Below, in pieces: positions 55,910 through 64,000 of a DNA stretch of 64,000 bases. This DNA comes from Poriferisodalis sp965204195. Its GTDB lineage: Bacteria > Actinomycetota > Acidimicrobiia > Acidimicrobiales > Poriferisodalaceae. The position numbers were made by a program, and so were the translations under genes. Each line of letters starts with the position of its first letter. The stretch's first letter is position 1. Under the pieces are notes generated by a model. The model saw only the letters and a list, made by a program, of their open reading frames with translations. It was not told the origin of the DNA and made no database searches. The stretch spans positions 372,001 to 436,000 of the forward strand of contig NZ_OZ241975.1 in NCBI RefSeq assembly GCF_965204195.1. Reading direction: 5' to 3'.

Positions 55910-57904
55910 CTAGGCGGCGGCGGGGGGGCGGAGGCGGTCCGCCACGCCTCTGGTGAGGCGGTCCAGGATCCCTGCCAGCAGCACGATCGCTATGCCGGCC
56001 TCGAAGCCCCGGCCGACGGCGTCGCTGCGGCGCAGCGCGTTCACCGTCTCGAGGCCGAGCCCGCCGCCGCCGACGAGCCCGGCGATCACCACCATGGCCA
56101 GCACCAGCATGATGACCTGGTTGACCGCCACCATCAGCTCGGGTGCGGCCAGCGGCAGCTCGACGCGCCGCAGGCGCTGCCAACGGGTTGCGCCGAAGCT
56201 CGTGGCCGCTTCGTGCACTTCGGCGGGAACCCGGCGCAGCCCCAGATCGGTGTAGTGCACCGCCGCCGGCAGCGCGTACACCACCGAGGCGATGATGCCC
56301 GGGATCCGCCCCACGTGGAACAGCGTGATGACCGGCACCAGCAGCACGAAGCTGGGAATGGTCTGCAGGAAGTCGAGCACCGGGTCGATCAGCTTCTGGA
56401 AGCGATCGCTGTGGGAGGCCTGGATTCCCAGCGGCACTGCGATGGCCAGCGTGACGGCCACGGCCACCAGCGTCTGGGCCAGCGTGTCCATCGACAGCTC
56501 CCACATGCCCAGCCACCCGATCAGCAACAGTGCGACGCCGATGCCAAGTCCCAGCGTGACGCCACGAGCCAGCAGGCCGCCCAGCACGCCGAGCCCGATC
56601 ATGGCCGGCCAGGGAATGCCCGACGAGAGCAGCTCCCGCAGCGGCGTCACCATGTAGACGGTGATGAAGTCGCTGAGCGGTCCGGTGCCGATGCCCGAGT
56701 TGCCGATGTCGTAGAGGTTGTCGCGAGCCCACGCCGTGATGTCGTTGATGTACGGCGCGTAGTGCCATTGCAGCCATTCGGGAAACCTGTTGTGACCTGC
56801 GATGCCGCCCACCAGCGCCACCAGCGCCGTTGCTGCGGCGATCCAGCGGATCGCCACGGTGTCCGCGGGCCGCAGCGAGCCGCCTGTATGGGCGTTCGTG
56901 TCCTGGCCGCGCCCGCGCTCGCCCAGCGTGGCGATGCCCCGCGTGAAGCGATCCAGGATGATCGCCATGATGACGATGGCGATGCCGGCTTCAGAGGCTT
57001 CGCCGACATCAATGTCGCGCATGGCTCGCAGCACGTCCTGGCCGAGACCGCCCGAGCCGATGAATGCGGCGATCACCACCATGCTCATGGCGAGCATCGT
57101 GGTCTGGTTGGTGCCGGCCAGGATCGCCGGGCGAGCGGCGGGGATCCGCACCAGCCGCAGCGTCTGGCGGTCGGTGGCGCCGAACATCTCCGAGGCTTCC
57201 ACCATCGGCCCGGGCACGTTGCGCAGGCCGACATCGGTGAGCCGCACCACCGGTGGCAGGGCGAAGATGACCGTCGCGATCAGCGCCGGCACGCGCCCGA
57301 TGCCGAACAGCAGCACGAACGGGATGAGATAGACGAACCCGGGCATGGTCTGCATGGCGTCGAGCGTGGGGCGCAGCACGCCGGCGAACCGGTCGTTGCG
57401 CCATGCAGCGATGCCGAGCGGGATGCCGGCCAGCAGCGACAGGAACACCGCTACGCCCATCAGCGCGAGCGTGGCGAAGCCCTGCTGCCACAGGTCGGTC
57501 ATGCCGATGAGCACGACGCCGCAGAAGCCGAGCGCGCCTGCCACCCGGCCGCGCACACGCCACAGCCCGAGGCCGCAGACGACCGGGTACACGTACCACG
57601 GGAACCACCGCAGGATCGCCTCGAGCTGGCGGATGCCGGCATCGGCCAGGTCGGTCAGCGGGTTCAGCAGCACCGTGTACAGCCAGTGGGACGTCTGGTT
57701 GTTGATGAGCCAGCGCCGTGTGCGGTCGATGGGGTCGGCCAGGCCGAGGTTCCATGACTCGGGAAAGGCGCCGACCGATGCGACGAAGCCGACGATCACG
57801 AGCGCGACCGCGGAGGCCGCCAGCCCCACGGCGAACGGCGACCGTCGCCGCGAGACGGGCGCGCCGACGCTGGCACCGGGCCCAGCGGCGACTGTCTGGC
57901 TCAT
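55910..57904 (-). CDS. Glycine betaine/choline ABC transporter permease, two fused permease domains
   Basis: A 664-aa membrane protein with two complete permease domains of the ProW/OpuAB type in one chain. The first has AVFLSLLAGIPLGIAAWRND and EASEMFGATDRQTLRLVRIP (EAA loop, about 240); the second has TLAIAVPLGIQASHSDRFQK and EAATSFGATRWQRLRRVELP (about 560). Both contain the Leu-Gln-Thr-(I/M)-Pro motif. Standard systems use a homodimer of single-domain permeases; here the two halves may have become distinct. ATG 57904 overlaps the ATPase stop (ATGA). It imports choline or betaine with the neighbouring ATPase and binding protein. Confidence 0.88.
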   Translation of the reverse strand: MSQTVAAGPGASVGAPVSRRRSPFAVGLAASAVALVIVGFVASVGAFPESWNLGLADPIDRTRRWLINNQTSHWLYTVLLNPLTDLADAGIRQLEAILRWFPWYVYPVVCGLGLWRVRGRVAGALGFCGVVLIGMTDLWQQGFATLALMGVAVFLSLLAGIPLGIAAWRNDRFAGVLRPTLDAMQTMPGFVYLIPFVLLFGIGRVPALIATVIFALPPVVRLTDVGLRNVPGPMVEASEMFGATDRQTLRLVRIPAARPAILAGTNQTTMLAMSMVVIAAFIGSGGLGQDVLRAMRDIDVGEASEAGIAIVIMAIILDRFTRGIATLGERGRGQDTNAHTGGSLRPADTVAIRWIAAATALVALVGGIAGHNRFPEWLQWHYAPYINDITAWARDNLYDIGNSGIGTGPLSDFITVYMVTPLRELLSSGIPWPAMIGLGVLGGLLARGVTLGLGIGVALLLIGWLGMWELSMDTLAQTLVAVAVTLAIAVPLGIQASHSDRFQKLIDPVLDFLQTIPSFVLLVPVITLFHVGRIPGIIASVVYALPAAVHYTDLGLRRVPAEVHEAATSFGATRWQRLRRVELPLAAPELMVAVNQVIMLVLAMVVIAGLVGGGGLGLETVNALRRSDAVGRGFEAGIAIVLLAGILDRLTRGVADRLRPPAAA

Positions 57905-58929
57905 CGCAGGTTCTGCTCCAGCACCGCTGCCACATCGTCCTGGTGGAGCAGGCCCAGGGGGTCGCCCTCGGCGTTGCAGACCACCACCGGGCGGTGCTCC
58001 GACAGCAGGAACGGCAGGGCCGATTCGAGCGTGGCGGTCTCAGTGGTGCGTGGCCAGCTCTCCTCGACAGCGACGTCACCGACCGGCCGCATCAGGGAGC
58101 ACGCGGGGAGCACCTTGGCGATCGGCGCATCCTGCGTGAAGGCCCGCACATAGTCGTCGGCGGGCTGCGTCAAGATCTCGAGCGGCGTCCCGACCTGGGT
58201 GAAGGCCCCGTCGCGCATGATGGCGATCCGGTCGGCCAGGCGCAGTGCCTCGGCGAAGTCGTGGGTGATGAACACGATGGTGCGCTGCAGCTCGATCTGC
58301 AGCGTCACCAGCTCGTCCTGCATATCGCGCCGGATGAGCGGATCGAGCGCCGAGAACGGCTCGTCAAAGAACAGCACCTCAGGCTCGACAGCAAGGGCAC
58401 GTGCCAGCCCGACTCGCTGCTGCATGCCGCCGCTCAGCTGCTGCGGGTAGTGGTTGCCCCAGCCGTCGAGCCCCACGGTGGTGAGCACCTCTCGCGCCCG
58501 CTCATGGCGCTCGTCACGCGCAACGCCCTGCACTTCCAGCCCGTAGGCCACGTTGTCGACCACGCGCCGGTGGGGGAACAGTCCGAAATGCTGGAAGACC
58601 ATCGCCATCTTGCTGCGGCGCAGCTCGCGCAGTGCCGTATCGCTGGCGTCGGCGAGAACGGTTCCGCACACTTCCATGTGGCCGAATGTGGGCTCGATCA
58701 GGCGCGACACGCAGCGCACCAGCGTGGACTTGCCCGAACCCGACAGGCCCATCACCACGAACGTCTCGCCGGCATGCACGTCGAAGGTGACATCGCGAAC
58801 TGCCACCAGGCAGCCCGTGTCGGCTTGGATCTGCTCCCGATCGGCGCCTTCGGCCGCCAGCTCACGGGCAGCATCGACTTTCTTGCCGAAGATCTTCCAC
58901 AGGCCGCTGACCGTGACGATCGGCTCCAT
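57901..58929 (-). CDS. proV: Glycine betaine/choline ABC transporter ATP-binding protein
   Basis: A 342-aa ATPase of the ProV/OpuAA type. WKIFGKKVDAARELAAEGAD at the start is family-specific. Walker A is MGLSGSGKSTL, the signature LSGGMQQRVGLARALAVEPE, Walker B VLFFDEPFSALDPL, H-loop FITHDFAEAL. The C-terminal part has one CBS-like region (MRPVGDVAVEESWPRTTETA, VVVCNAEGDPLGLLHQDDV), which in OpuA senses ionic strength. Start 58929 is preferred (GGGGG five bases upstream) over 58941. Upstream gene of a pair with the permease; divergent from the TetR gene. Confidence 0.92.
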   Translation of the reverse strand: MEPIVTVSGLWKIFGKKVDAARELAAEGADREQIQADTGCLVAVRDVTFDVHAGETFVVMGLSGSGKSTLVRCVSRLIEPTFGHMEVCGTVLADASDTALRELRRSKMAMVFQHFGLFPHRRVVDNVAYGLEVQGVARDERHERAREVLTTVGLDGWGNHYPQQLSGGMQQRVGLARALAVEPEVLFFDEPFSALDPLIRRDMQDELVTLQIELQRTIVFITHDFAEALRLADRIAIMRDGAFTQVGTPLEILTQPADDYVRAFTQDAPIAKVLPACSLMRPVGDVAVEESWPRTTETATLESALPFLLSEHRPVVVCNAEGDPLGLLHQDDVAAVLEQNLR

Positions 58930-58961
58930 GGCTGCCCCCATTGCCCCCGCGTGCCGCGTTA

Positions 58962-58977
58962 CCGTCTGCCTGGACGG
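58962..58977. promoter_or_regulatory. Possible TetR operator between transporter and regulator
   Basis: CCGTC-TGCCTG-GACGG is a 5-bp inverted repeat in the short (77-bp) divergent region between the ABC ATPase gene and the TetR gene. The position suits a shared operator; the arms are short. Confidence 0.4.
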
Positions 58978-59006
58978 GTTTGGCGCGTCGATACGCTGTG
59001 CTGACT

Positions 59007-59711
59007 GTGGCACGATCTCGCCCCCCCGACGCGACATCCGGTGACAGCGAAGCACCGCCGCCTGCCGCGGACAGCGCAGCCTCGAGATCGGGCCCGGTGC
59101 AGGAGCGAGCCGTGCAGACCCGCGAGCGCATCCTGCGGGCGGCCATCGAGGTCATCCGCACCGACGGCGCAGCCAATCTCACGCTCGACCGGGTCGCGAT
59201 AGCGGCCGGCGTCAGCAAGGGCGGTTTCCTCTACCACTTCGGCTCCAAGGATGCCCTGATGGCCGGGCTGCTCGACGAGACGCTCGCCGTGCTCGACGAC
59301 GAGCTGGACATACGGGAAGCCCGGTTCCGGGCAGCCGATCCCGCCGCCCGTGGCACGTTCGCGCTCGCCTACCTCGACTACGTGCGCGAGCCCTACAAGG
59401 CCGCCGATGACACCTCGGCATCGATCCTGGCGGCCGCGGCGCTCGACGACGAGCTGCTGGCGAACACCCGGGCAACGTTCGAGCGCTGGCAGGAGCGCCT
59501 CATGCATGACGACAAGCTGGCCGAGACCGCCGGCCTGCTCGCACGCATCGTGGGCGATGGGCTCTGGCTGATCGACCTGTTCGGCCTCGCACCCCCGACC
59601 AAGGCCGAGCGCCACGAGGTGCTCGACCTCGTCTCCGCGATGATCTCCGATCACGACGGCCGTCACGACGGCACAGGGCCCGGCCCCGAACCCCCGCACG
59701 CCCGGCCGTAG
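59007..59711 (+). CDS. TetR-family regulator of the choline/betaine cluster (BetI-like role)
   Basis: A 234-aa regulator. The HTH is RERILRAAIEVIRTDGAANL, then VSKGGFLYHFGSKDALMAGL (about 50-95); the helical C-terminus has YVREPYKAADDTSASILAAA. It is flanked by transporter genes on one side and choline dehydrogenase on the other, so control of choline uptake and oxidation, like BetI, is likely. GTG 59007 or 58998 is the start. Its 3' end overlaps the end of the dehydrogenase gene by 49 bp in the opposite direction. Confidence 0.8.
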   Translation: MARSRPPDATSGDSEAPPPAADSAASRSGPVQERAVQTRERILRAAIEVIRTDGAANLTLDRVAIAAGVSKGGFLYHFGSKDALMAGLLDETLAVLDDELDIREARFRAADPAARGTFALAYLDYVREPYKAADDTSASILAAAALDDELLANTRATFERWQERLMHDDKLAETAGLLARIVGDGLWLIDLFGLAPPTKAERHEVLDLVSAMISDHDGRHDGTGPGPEPPHARP

Positions 59712-61345
59712 ACCGGCACGTCCAGCGGAGCGAGCGGCTCGTTTCCGAGCAGCAGGTCGGCGGCCTTCTCGGCGATCATCATGACCGGCGCGTAGATGTT
59801 GCCGTTGGTGACGGTGGGCATCACCGAGGCGTCCACAACGCTGAGGCCCGAGGTGCCCAGCACGTTCATGGTCGCCGGGTCGGTCACCGCCAGTTCGTCG
59901 GTGCCCAGCCGCGCCGTGCCCGCAGGGTGCAGCGCCGTCTCGGCGTCGCGTGCCACCCAGTCCATGATCTCGTGGTCGGACTGTGTGCCGGGGCCGGGCG
60001 ACAGCTCGCCGTCGTTGTAGACCGCGAAGGCGGGCTGGTTCATGATGTGACGGGTGACACGCACGGTCTCGACCCACTCGCGCCGGTCCTGGGCGGTGGA
60101 CAGGTAGTTGAATCGGATCGCCGGCTTGGCGGTGGGGTCGGTTGAGCTGATGCGCACCCAGCCGCGGGCATCGGAGTACATCGGCCCGACATGCACCTGG
60201 TAGCCGTGCTTGCTGACCGGTGCCGAGCCGTCGTAGCGCACGGCCAGCGGCAGGAAGTGGAACATGAGGTTGGGGTAGGCCTCGTCGGTGTTGCTGCGCA
60301 CGAAGCCGCCCGCCTCGAAGTGGTTGGTGGCCCCCGGTCCCCGCCGTGCCAGCCACTGCAGGCCGATCCACGGGTGGCGCCAGCGCCGCAGGTGGGGCTG
60401 CATCGACACCGGCAGCTTCGAGGCGTACTGGATGTACACCTCCAGGTGGTCCTGGAGGTTCTCGCCCACGCCGTCCAGGGGCGAGACCACGCCGATGCCG
60501 TGCTGGCCGAGCAGCGCGGGGGAGCCCACGCCCGAGAGCTGCAGCAGCTGCGCTGAGCCGAACGCCCCCGCGCACAGGATCACGTGCCCCGCTCGGGCGA
60601 CCCGGGTGCGGCCCCGCCGGCCCTTCTGCCGGTACTCGACTCCGGTTGCCCGGCTGCCGTCGAAGAGCACCCGGCTGATCAGCGCGCCGGTGCGGAGTTC
60701 CAGATTCCGGCGTCCCATCACCGGGTGCAGGTAGGCCTGTGAGGCGGACAGGCGCCGGCCGCGGTGAATGTTGCGGTCGAACGCTGCAAAGCCTTCCTGG
60801 CGGAATCCGTTCACGTCGTCGGTCAGCTCGTAGCCGGCCTGCTGCACGGCGTCGAAGAAGGCCTCGAACAGCGGGCTGGTGGCCGGGCCCCGCTCGAGCA
60901 CCAGCGGGCCGTCGCCGCCGCGCCAGTCATCGGGACCCGCCAGGCAGGTCTCCATCCGCTTGAAGTACGGCAGGCAGTGCCGGTAGCTCCACGCGGCCAT
61001 GCCGGGCTGGCCGGCCCACTTGTCGTAGTCGGCCGGGTTGCCGCGCTGGAAGATCATCCCGTTGATGGAGCTGGAGCCGCCGAGCACCTTGCCGCGGGCG
61101 TGGTACACCTGCCGCCCGCCCATGTGCGGCTCCGGCTCGGTCTCGTACTGCCAGTCGTAGAAGCGGTTGCCGATCGGCATGGCCAGCGCGGCCGGCATGT
61201 GGATGAGCACGTCCCACCGGTAGTCGCGGCGACCGGCCTCGAGCACCAGCACCCTGTTGGCAGGATCCGCGCTCAGCCGGTTGGCGAGCGCGCAGCCAGC
61301 CGATCCGCCGCCGACGATGATGAAGTCGTACAGGGGTTCGGTCAC
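59663..61345 (-). CDS. betA: Choline dehydrogenase-like GMC flavoprotein
   Basis: A 560-aa GMC oxidoreductase. FIIVGGGSAGCALANRLSAD binds FAD; GKVLGGSSSINGMIFQRGNP is the GMC signature 1, and the C-terminal HPAGTARLG plus VMPTVTNGNIYAPVMMIAEK hold the active-site His/Asn pair region. It oxidises choline to betaine aldehyde at the membrane. AGGTGA lies before GTG 61345. Its neighbours (transporter, sulfatase, TetR) support choline as substrate; a related alcohol remains possible. No betaine-aldehyde dehydrogenase is in the window, so the second oxidation may be done by BetA itself or elsewhere. Confidence 0.87.
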   Translation of the reverse strand: MTEPLYDFIIVGGGSAGCALANRLSADPANRVLVLEAGRRDYRWDVLIHMPAALAMPIGNRFYDWQYETEPEPHMGGRQVYHARGKVLGGSSSINGMIFQRGNPADYDKWAGQPGMAAWSYRHCLPYFKRMETCLAGPDDWRGGDGPLVLERGPATSPLFEAFFDAVQQAGYELTDDVNGFRQEGFAAFDRNIHRGRRLSASQAYLHPVMGRRNLELRTGALISRVLFDGSRATGVEYRQKGRRGRTRVARAGHVILCAGAFGSAQLLQLSGVGSPALLGQHGIGVVSPLDGVGENLQDHLEVYIQYASKLPVSMQPHLRRWRHPWIGLQWLARRGPGATNHFEAGGFVRSNTDEAYPNLMFHFLPLAVRYDGSAPVSKHGYQVHVGPMYSDARGWVRISSTDPTAKPAIRFNYLSTAQDRREWVETVRVTRHIMNQPAFAVYNDGELSPGPGTQSDHEIMDWVARDAETALHPAGTARLGTDELAVTDPATMNVLGTSGLSVVDASVMPTVTNGNIYAPVMMIAEKAADLLLGNEPLAPLDVPVYGRACGGSGPGPVPS

Positions 61346-61459
61346 CGGATCACCTGCGGCTCAGCCTCTGGGGACATGCGGGACGAGCCCCGCCGGCGCC
61401 GGCCGTGGGAGGCCGACGCCGACGGGTCAGCGCCCTAGGAGGAAGTGAGCGCTGATGGG

Positions 61460-62560
61460 TTACTCGAGCCAGGCGCTCCAGGTTGCCTCATTGTCTGCGA
61501 TCCAGGCCGCAGCGGCATCGTCGATCGACATGCCTTCGCCCTCGACGGCGGCCAGCATGGAGATCTGGTCGGCGCTGTCGTAGTTCATGGCCCGCAGGAA
61601 GGCGTCAGCTGCGGGGGCGTTCTCGGCCAGGCTCGCATCGATGATCTTGAACAGGACATCGGCGGGATAGTCGCAGTTAACACCGCCGGCGTCGGCCGTG
61701 GCGTAGCAGTCGTCGCTGTACTCGGGCAGCAGCACGTTGGTGAGGTCGTAGCTGTTGAACGCCGAGTGCGGTGTCCACAGGTACACCAGGATCGGCTCCT
61801 CCCGGCTGTAGGCAGCGTCGACGGCGGCCAGGATCGCAGCCTCCGACCCGGCGTAGACCACCTGCATCGGCAGGCCCAGGTTGTTGATGATGTCCTCGTC
61901 GTACTGGACGAAGCTGGGATCACCGCCCAGGAACTGCCCCAAGTCGCCGGTCTCGGCTGTGGCGTACAGGCCGGCCAGCGCCGGATCGGCGAAGCCTTCC
62001 CAGGTCGCCAGCTCCGGATGGCGCTCGATCATGTAGGTCGGCGTGAACCAGCCGATCTTGCCGACCGGGCCGAGCAGGCCCGCGTGGTCCACGTTGGCAT
62101 CGGCGTTGTCGATGAAGTCGATCACGTTGTGAGCGTGGCCCGACGGCCACACCTCCAGCGATGCACTGATGTCTCCGGTGTTGATCGCAGCCCACTGGGC
62201 GTTCTCGTCGATGTCGACGATCTCGACGGCATAGCCGAGCTCGCTCTCGAGCAGCTGCGCAGCGACGGCCACGTTCAAGGTCGAGCCGTTCCACGGATTC
62301 GCGGCCAAGGTGATCGTGGTCTGGGAGCCCAGGTCCGGACCCTCATCGGCCGGCATCTCGGCTGGCTCTTCTTCCGCCATCGCCTCGGTGGTGGCGGCCG
62401 GCTCCTCGGCTGCGTCGTCGCCGTCGCCGCCGGTGCATGCCGCTGCGAGCAACCCGATGGCTGCAAGCAGCGCAATGAGCAGCTGCCAGCCGCTGAGTCC
62501 TCGCTGCTGGCGCAGTCGTGACAGGCGAGTTCGTTCGCCGGATTTGCGTGTTTCGGACAT
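61460..62560 (-). CDS. Glycine betaine/choline-binding lipoprotein of the ABC transporter
   Basis: A 366-aa substrate-binding lipoprotein: LLAAAC lipidation site at about residue 42, an acidic Ala/Glu linker, then an OpuAC-type domain (ITLAANPWNGSTLNVAVAAQ, ASLEVWPSGHAHNVIDFIDN, IGWFTPTYMIERHPELATW, PILVYLWTPHSAF). Trp and Tyr residues in these motifs would form the aromatic cage for the quaternary ammonium. ATG 62560 follows GGGGGG. It is separated from the ATPase and permease by the dehydrogenase gene. A 114-bp gap to betA shows nothing clear. Confidence 0.88.
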   Translation of the reverse strand: MSETRKSGERTRLSRLRQQRGLSGWQLLIALLAAIGLLAAACTGGDGDDAAEEPAATTEAMAEEEPAEMPADEGPDLGSQTTITLAANPWNGSTLNVAVAAQLLESELGYAVEIVDIDENAQWAAINTGDISASLEVWPSGHAHNVIDFIDNADANVDHAGLLGPVGKIGWFTPTYMIERHPELATWEGFADPALAGLYATAETGDLGQFLGGDPSFVQYDEDIINNLGLPMQVVYAGSEAAILAAVDAAYSREEPILVYLWTPHSAFNSYDLTNVLLPEYSDDCYATADAGGVNCDYPADVLFKIIDASLAENAPAADAFLRAMNYDSADQISMLAAVEGEGMSIDDAAAAWIADNEATWSAWLE

Positions 62561-62685
62561 GGGCACCCCCCGGTGTGTGTCTCCCGCCTGTCGCCGGCAG
62601 GTGCCGGCAGCCCTCCCCGAGAGCGCTCGGCCCGCCGCCGGTCCGGCTGTCCCAGCCGACCCGGACCAAAACAGGCTATTTAGAC

Positions 62686-62698
62686 GGTTTTCGAAACC
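62686..62698. promoter_or_regulatory. Palindrome in the divergent binding-protein/sulfatase region
   Basis: GGTTTTCGAAACC is a 5-bp inverted repeat around TCG in an AT-rich patch of the 210-bp divergent region. A -10-like TAAATA (minus strand, 62682-62677) lies next to it, so it could be an operator over the promoter of the binding-protein gene and serve the sulfatase gene too. Confidence 0.45.
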
Positions 62699-62770
62699 TT
62701 AGCACGCCCGAAATTGACCTTGACCGCGCGCTGGTGCGCGTTGGGTTCGGGCGGGCGTACTGTTCGACTG

Positions 62771-64000
62771 ATGGCTGCGCCCAACGTTCTGCTCGTGATG
62801 GCGGACCAGCTGGCGCCGCATTTCACCGGCACCTACGGCCACCCCGTGGTGCAGACGCCGTCGATGGACTCGCTCGCGGAGCGCGGTGCGCGGTTCGATG
62901 CCGCGTACTGCCATTCGCCGCTGTGCGCTCCGTCGCGGTACTCGATGATGACCGGCCGGGCGGCATCGCAGATCGGTGCCTGGGACAACGCGTCGGAGTG
63001 GAGTGCCGCAGCCCCCACCATCGCCCACTGGCTGAACCTGGCGGGCTACCGGACGGTGCTGTCGGGGAAGATGCACTTCGTCGGGCCCGACCAGCTGCAC
63101 GGCTTCAGCCGGCGCCTCACCACCGACATCTACCCGGCGAACTTCGCGTGGACGCCCAACTGGGATGCGGCCGGCGAGCGGATCGGCAAGTGGTACCACA
63201 ACATGGACAGCCTCTCGGGGGCCGGCCAAGCGCTCGCCACCTACCAGATCGACTACGACAACGAGGTCGGCTTCGCCACACGCCGCTGCCTGTACGACCT
63301 GGCGCGCGAACCCGACGACCGCCCGTTCTTCCTGGCGGTGGCGTTCATCCACCCCCACGACCCCTATGTGGCACGGCCCGAGTGGTGGAACCTCTACGAC
63401 CACGACCGGATCGACCTGCCGGGACCGGTGCCCGCCGACTTCGATCCGCACACCGTGCGCATCCGGGCCGGCATCGAGGCCGACACCCGGGGGTGGACCG
63501 AGGAGCAGTGCCGCACCGCCCGCCACGCCTACTACGCCAACACGAGCTACTTCGACTGGTGGCTGGGCGAGCTGCTCGCGGTGCTGGACGAGACCGGCCG
63601 CGCCGACGACACGGTAGTGATCGCCACCGGCGATCACGGCGACATGCTCGGCGACCGGGACTCCTGGTTCAAGATGTCGTTCTTCGAGCGCTCGGCCCGC
63701 GTCCCGTTGGTGATGGCGGGGCCTGACGTCGCTGCGGGCACGGTGCCCAACGTGTGCTCCCTGCTGGATCTGGCCCCCACGCTGATGGATATCGCGGGAG
63801 GTCCGCCGGCTGAGCTGGGCGCACCGCTCGACGGCCGCAGCCTTTGGCCCGCGGCGACCGGGGGCGATGATCCCGTCGACGAGACCGTCGGCGAGTACAT
63901 GGGCGAGCTGACGTCGCATCCCCTGTTCATGATCCGCCGCGGCCGTTACAAGTACATCCACTGCGATACCGACCCGCCGCTGCTGTACGACGTCTCGACC
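62771..64000 (+). CDS. betC: Choline-sulfatase (3' end outside the window)
   Basis: A sulfatase of which 410 residues are visible; the frame is still open at the window end. MADQLAPHFTGTYGHPVVQT gives the metal-binding Asp, and CAPSR (Cys54) is the Cys-x-Pro-x-Arg site where Cys is turned into formylglycine. KMHFVGPDQLHGF and TGDHGDMLGDRDSWFKMSFF are typical for choline-sulfatases. It splits choline-O-sulfate into choline and sulfate, feeding the dehydrogenase next door. ATG 62771 starts right after the AT-rich divergent region. Confidence 0.9.
   Translation, partial: MAAPNVLLVMADQLAPHFTGTYGHPVVQTPSMDSLAERGARFDAAYCHSPLCAPSRYSMMTGRAASQIGAWDNASEWSAAAPTIAHWLNLAGYRTVLSGKMHFVGPDQLHGFSRRLTTDIYPANFAWTPNWDAAGERIGKWYHNMDSLSGAGQALATYQIDYDNEVGFATRRCLYDLAREPDDRPFFLAVAFIHPHDPYVARPEWWNLYDHDRIDLPGPVPADFDPHTVRIRAGIEADTRGWTEEQCRTARHAYYANTSYFDWWLGELLAVLDETGRADDTVVIATGDHGDMLGDRDSWFKMSFFERSARVPLVMAGPDVAAGTVPNVCSLLDLAPTLMDIAGGPPAELGAPLDGRSLWPAATGGDDPVDETVGEYMGELTSHPLFMIRRGRYKYIHCDTDPPLLYDVST

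Noticed and set aside
55781..57757. A 658-codon frame antisense to the fused permease
   Set aside because: Shadow composition and no start signal; the permease has two clear domains.

Overview
The window is very GC-rich, dense in genes, and uses many GTG starts, 4-nt GTGA/ATGA overlaps and PF04122-type cell-wall-binding repeats. Together with the flavoprotein type of its succinate dehydrogenase and its C-D-C type HemB, this suggests a free-living actinobacterium, probably of the class Acidimicrobiia. A saline or marine lifestyle is inferred from a membrane pyrophosphatase with a K+-dependence signature, an NhaA Na+/H+ antiporter and a choline-O-sulfate/choline cluster. No database search was possible, so the lineage is an inference.

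Layout. 1-7.9 kb: three cell-wall-binding-repeat proteins (one cut by the window start, one fused to a trypsin-like protease, one fused to a beta-propeller and an M6-like metalloprotease), with a PIN-toxin/antitoxin pair between them. 8.0-11.7 kb: an ECF sigma factor fused through a membrane segment to an exported tail; the last 141 bp of this locus recur at 11.6 kb, and a two-gene AAA-ATPase/TOPRIM cassette lies between the copies. 11.7-18.4 kb: two SDR oxidoreductases, a HipB-like regulator, a nitroreductase, an Fpg/Nei glycosylase, an SCP2-like protein, a coiled-coil membrane protein, hemB and an aquaporin. 18.4-26.7 kb: an alcohol dehydrogenase coupled to thrS, an unlisted-size 59-aa membrane microprotein, dnaE and an HD-domain protein. 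26.7-29.0 kb: a VapBC module and a fic gene flanked by 38-bp AT-rich direct repeats. 29.0-34.0 kb: TerC, flotillin + NfeD, a PPOX protein and a sugar-dehydrogenase-like lipoprotein. 34.0-38.9 kb: two tandem paralogous secreted propeller proteins. 38.9-42.6 kb: sdhCAB with a small duplication at the sdhC/sdhA junction. 42.7-44.4 kb: a decayed glycoside hydrolase family 2 gene and two tRNA-like sequences. 44.4-48.1 kb: a MoxR ATPase, a tandem-duplicated microprotein ORF and a VWA protein. 48.1-55.7 kb: TetR, a flavin monooxygenase, a STAS protein, nhaA, hppA, a Phd/VapC pair and an LppM-like lipoprotein. 55.9-64.0 kb: double-domain ABC permease, ABC ATPase, TetR, choline dehydrogenase, betaine/choline-binding lipoprotein and choline-sulfatase (cut by the window end).

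How parts work together. The last 8 kb forms one osmoprotectant unit: choline-sulfatase frees choline, the ABC transporter imports choline or betaine, and the GMC oxidase starts its oxidation; no betaine-aldehyde dehydrogenase is visible here. nhaA and hppA sit side by side and would both act on the Na+/H+ balance. The best candidate for an undescribed system is the AAA/TOPRIM cassette at 9.68-11.58 kb, which looks like a compact nuclease-type defence module inserted at, and regenerating, the 3' end of the sigma-factor gene. The VapBC-Fic islet with its direct repeats is the second candidate.
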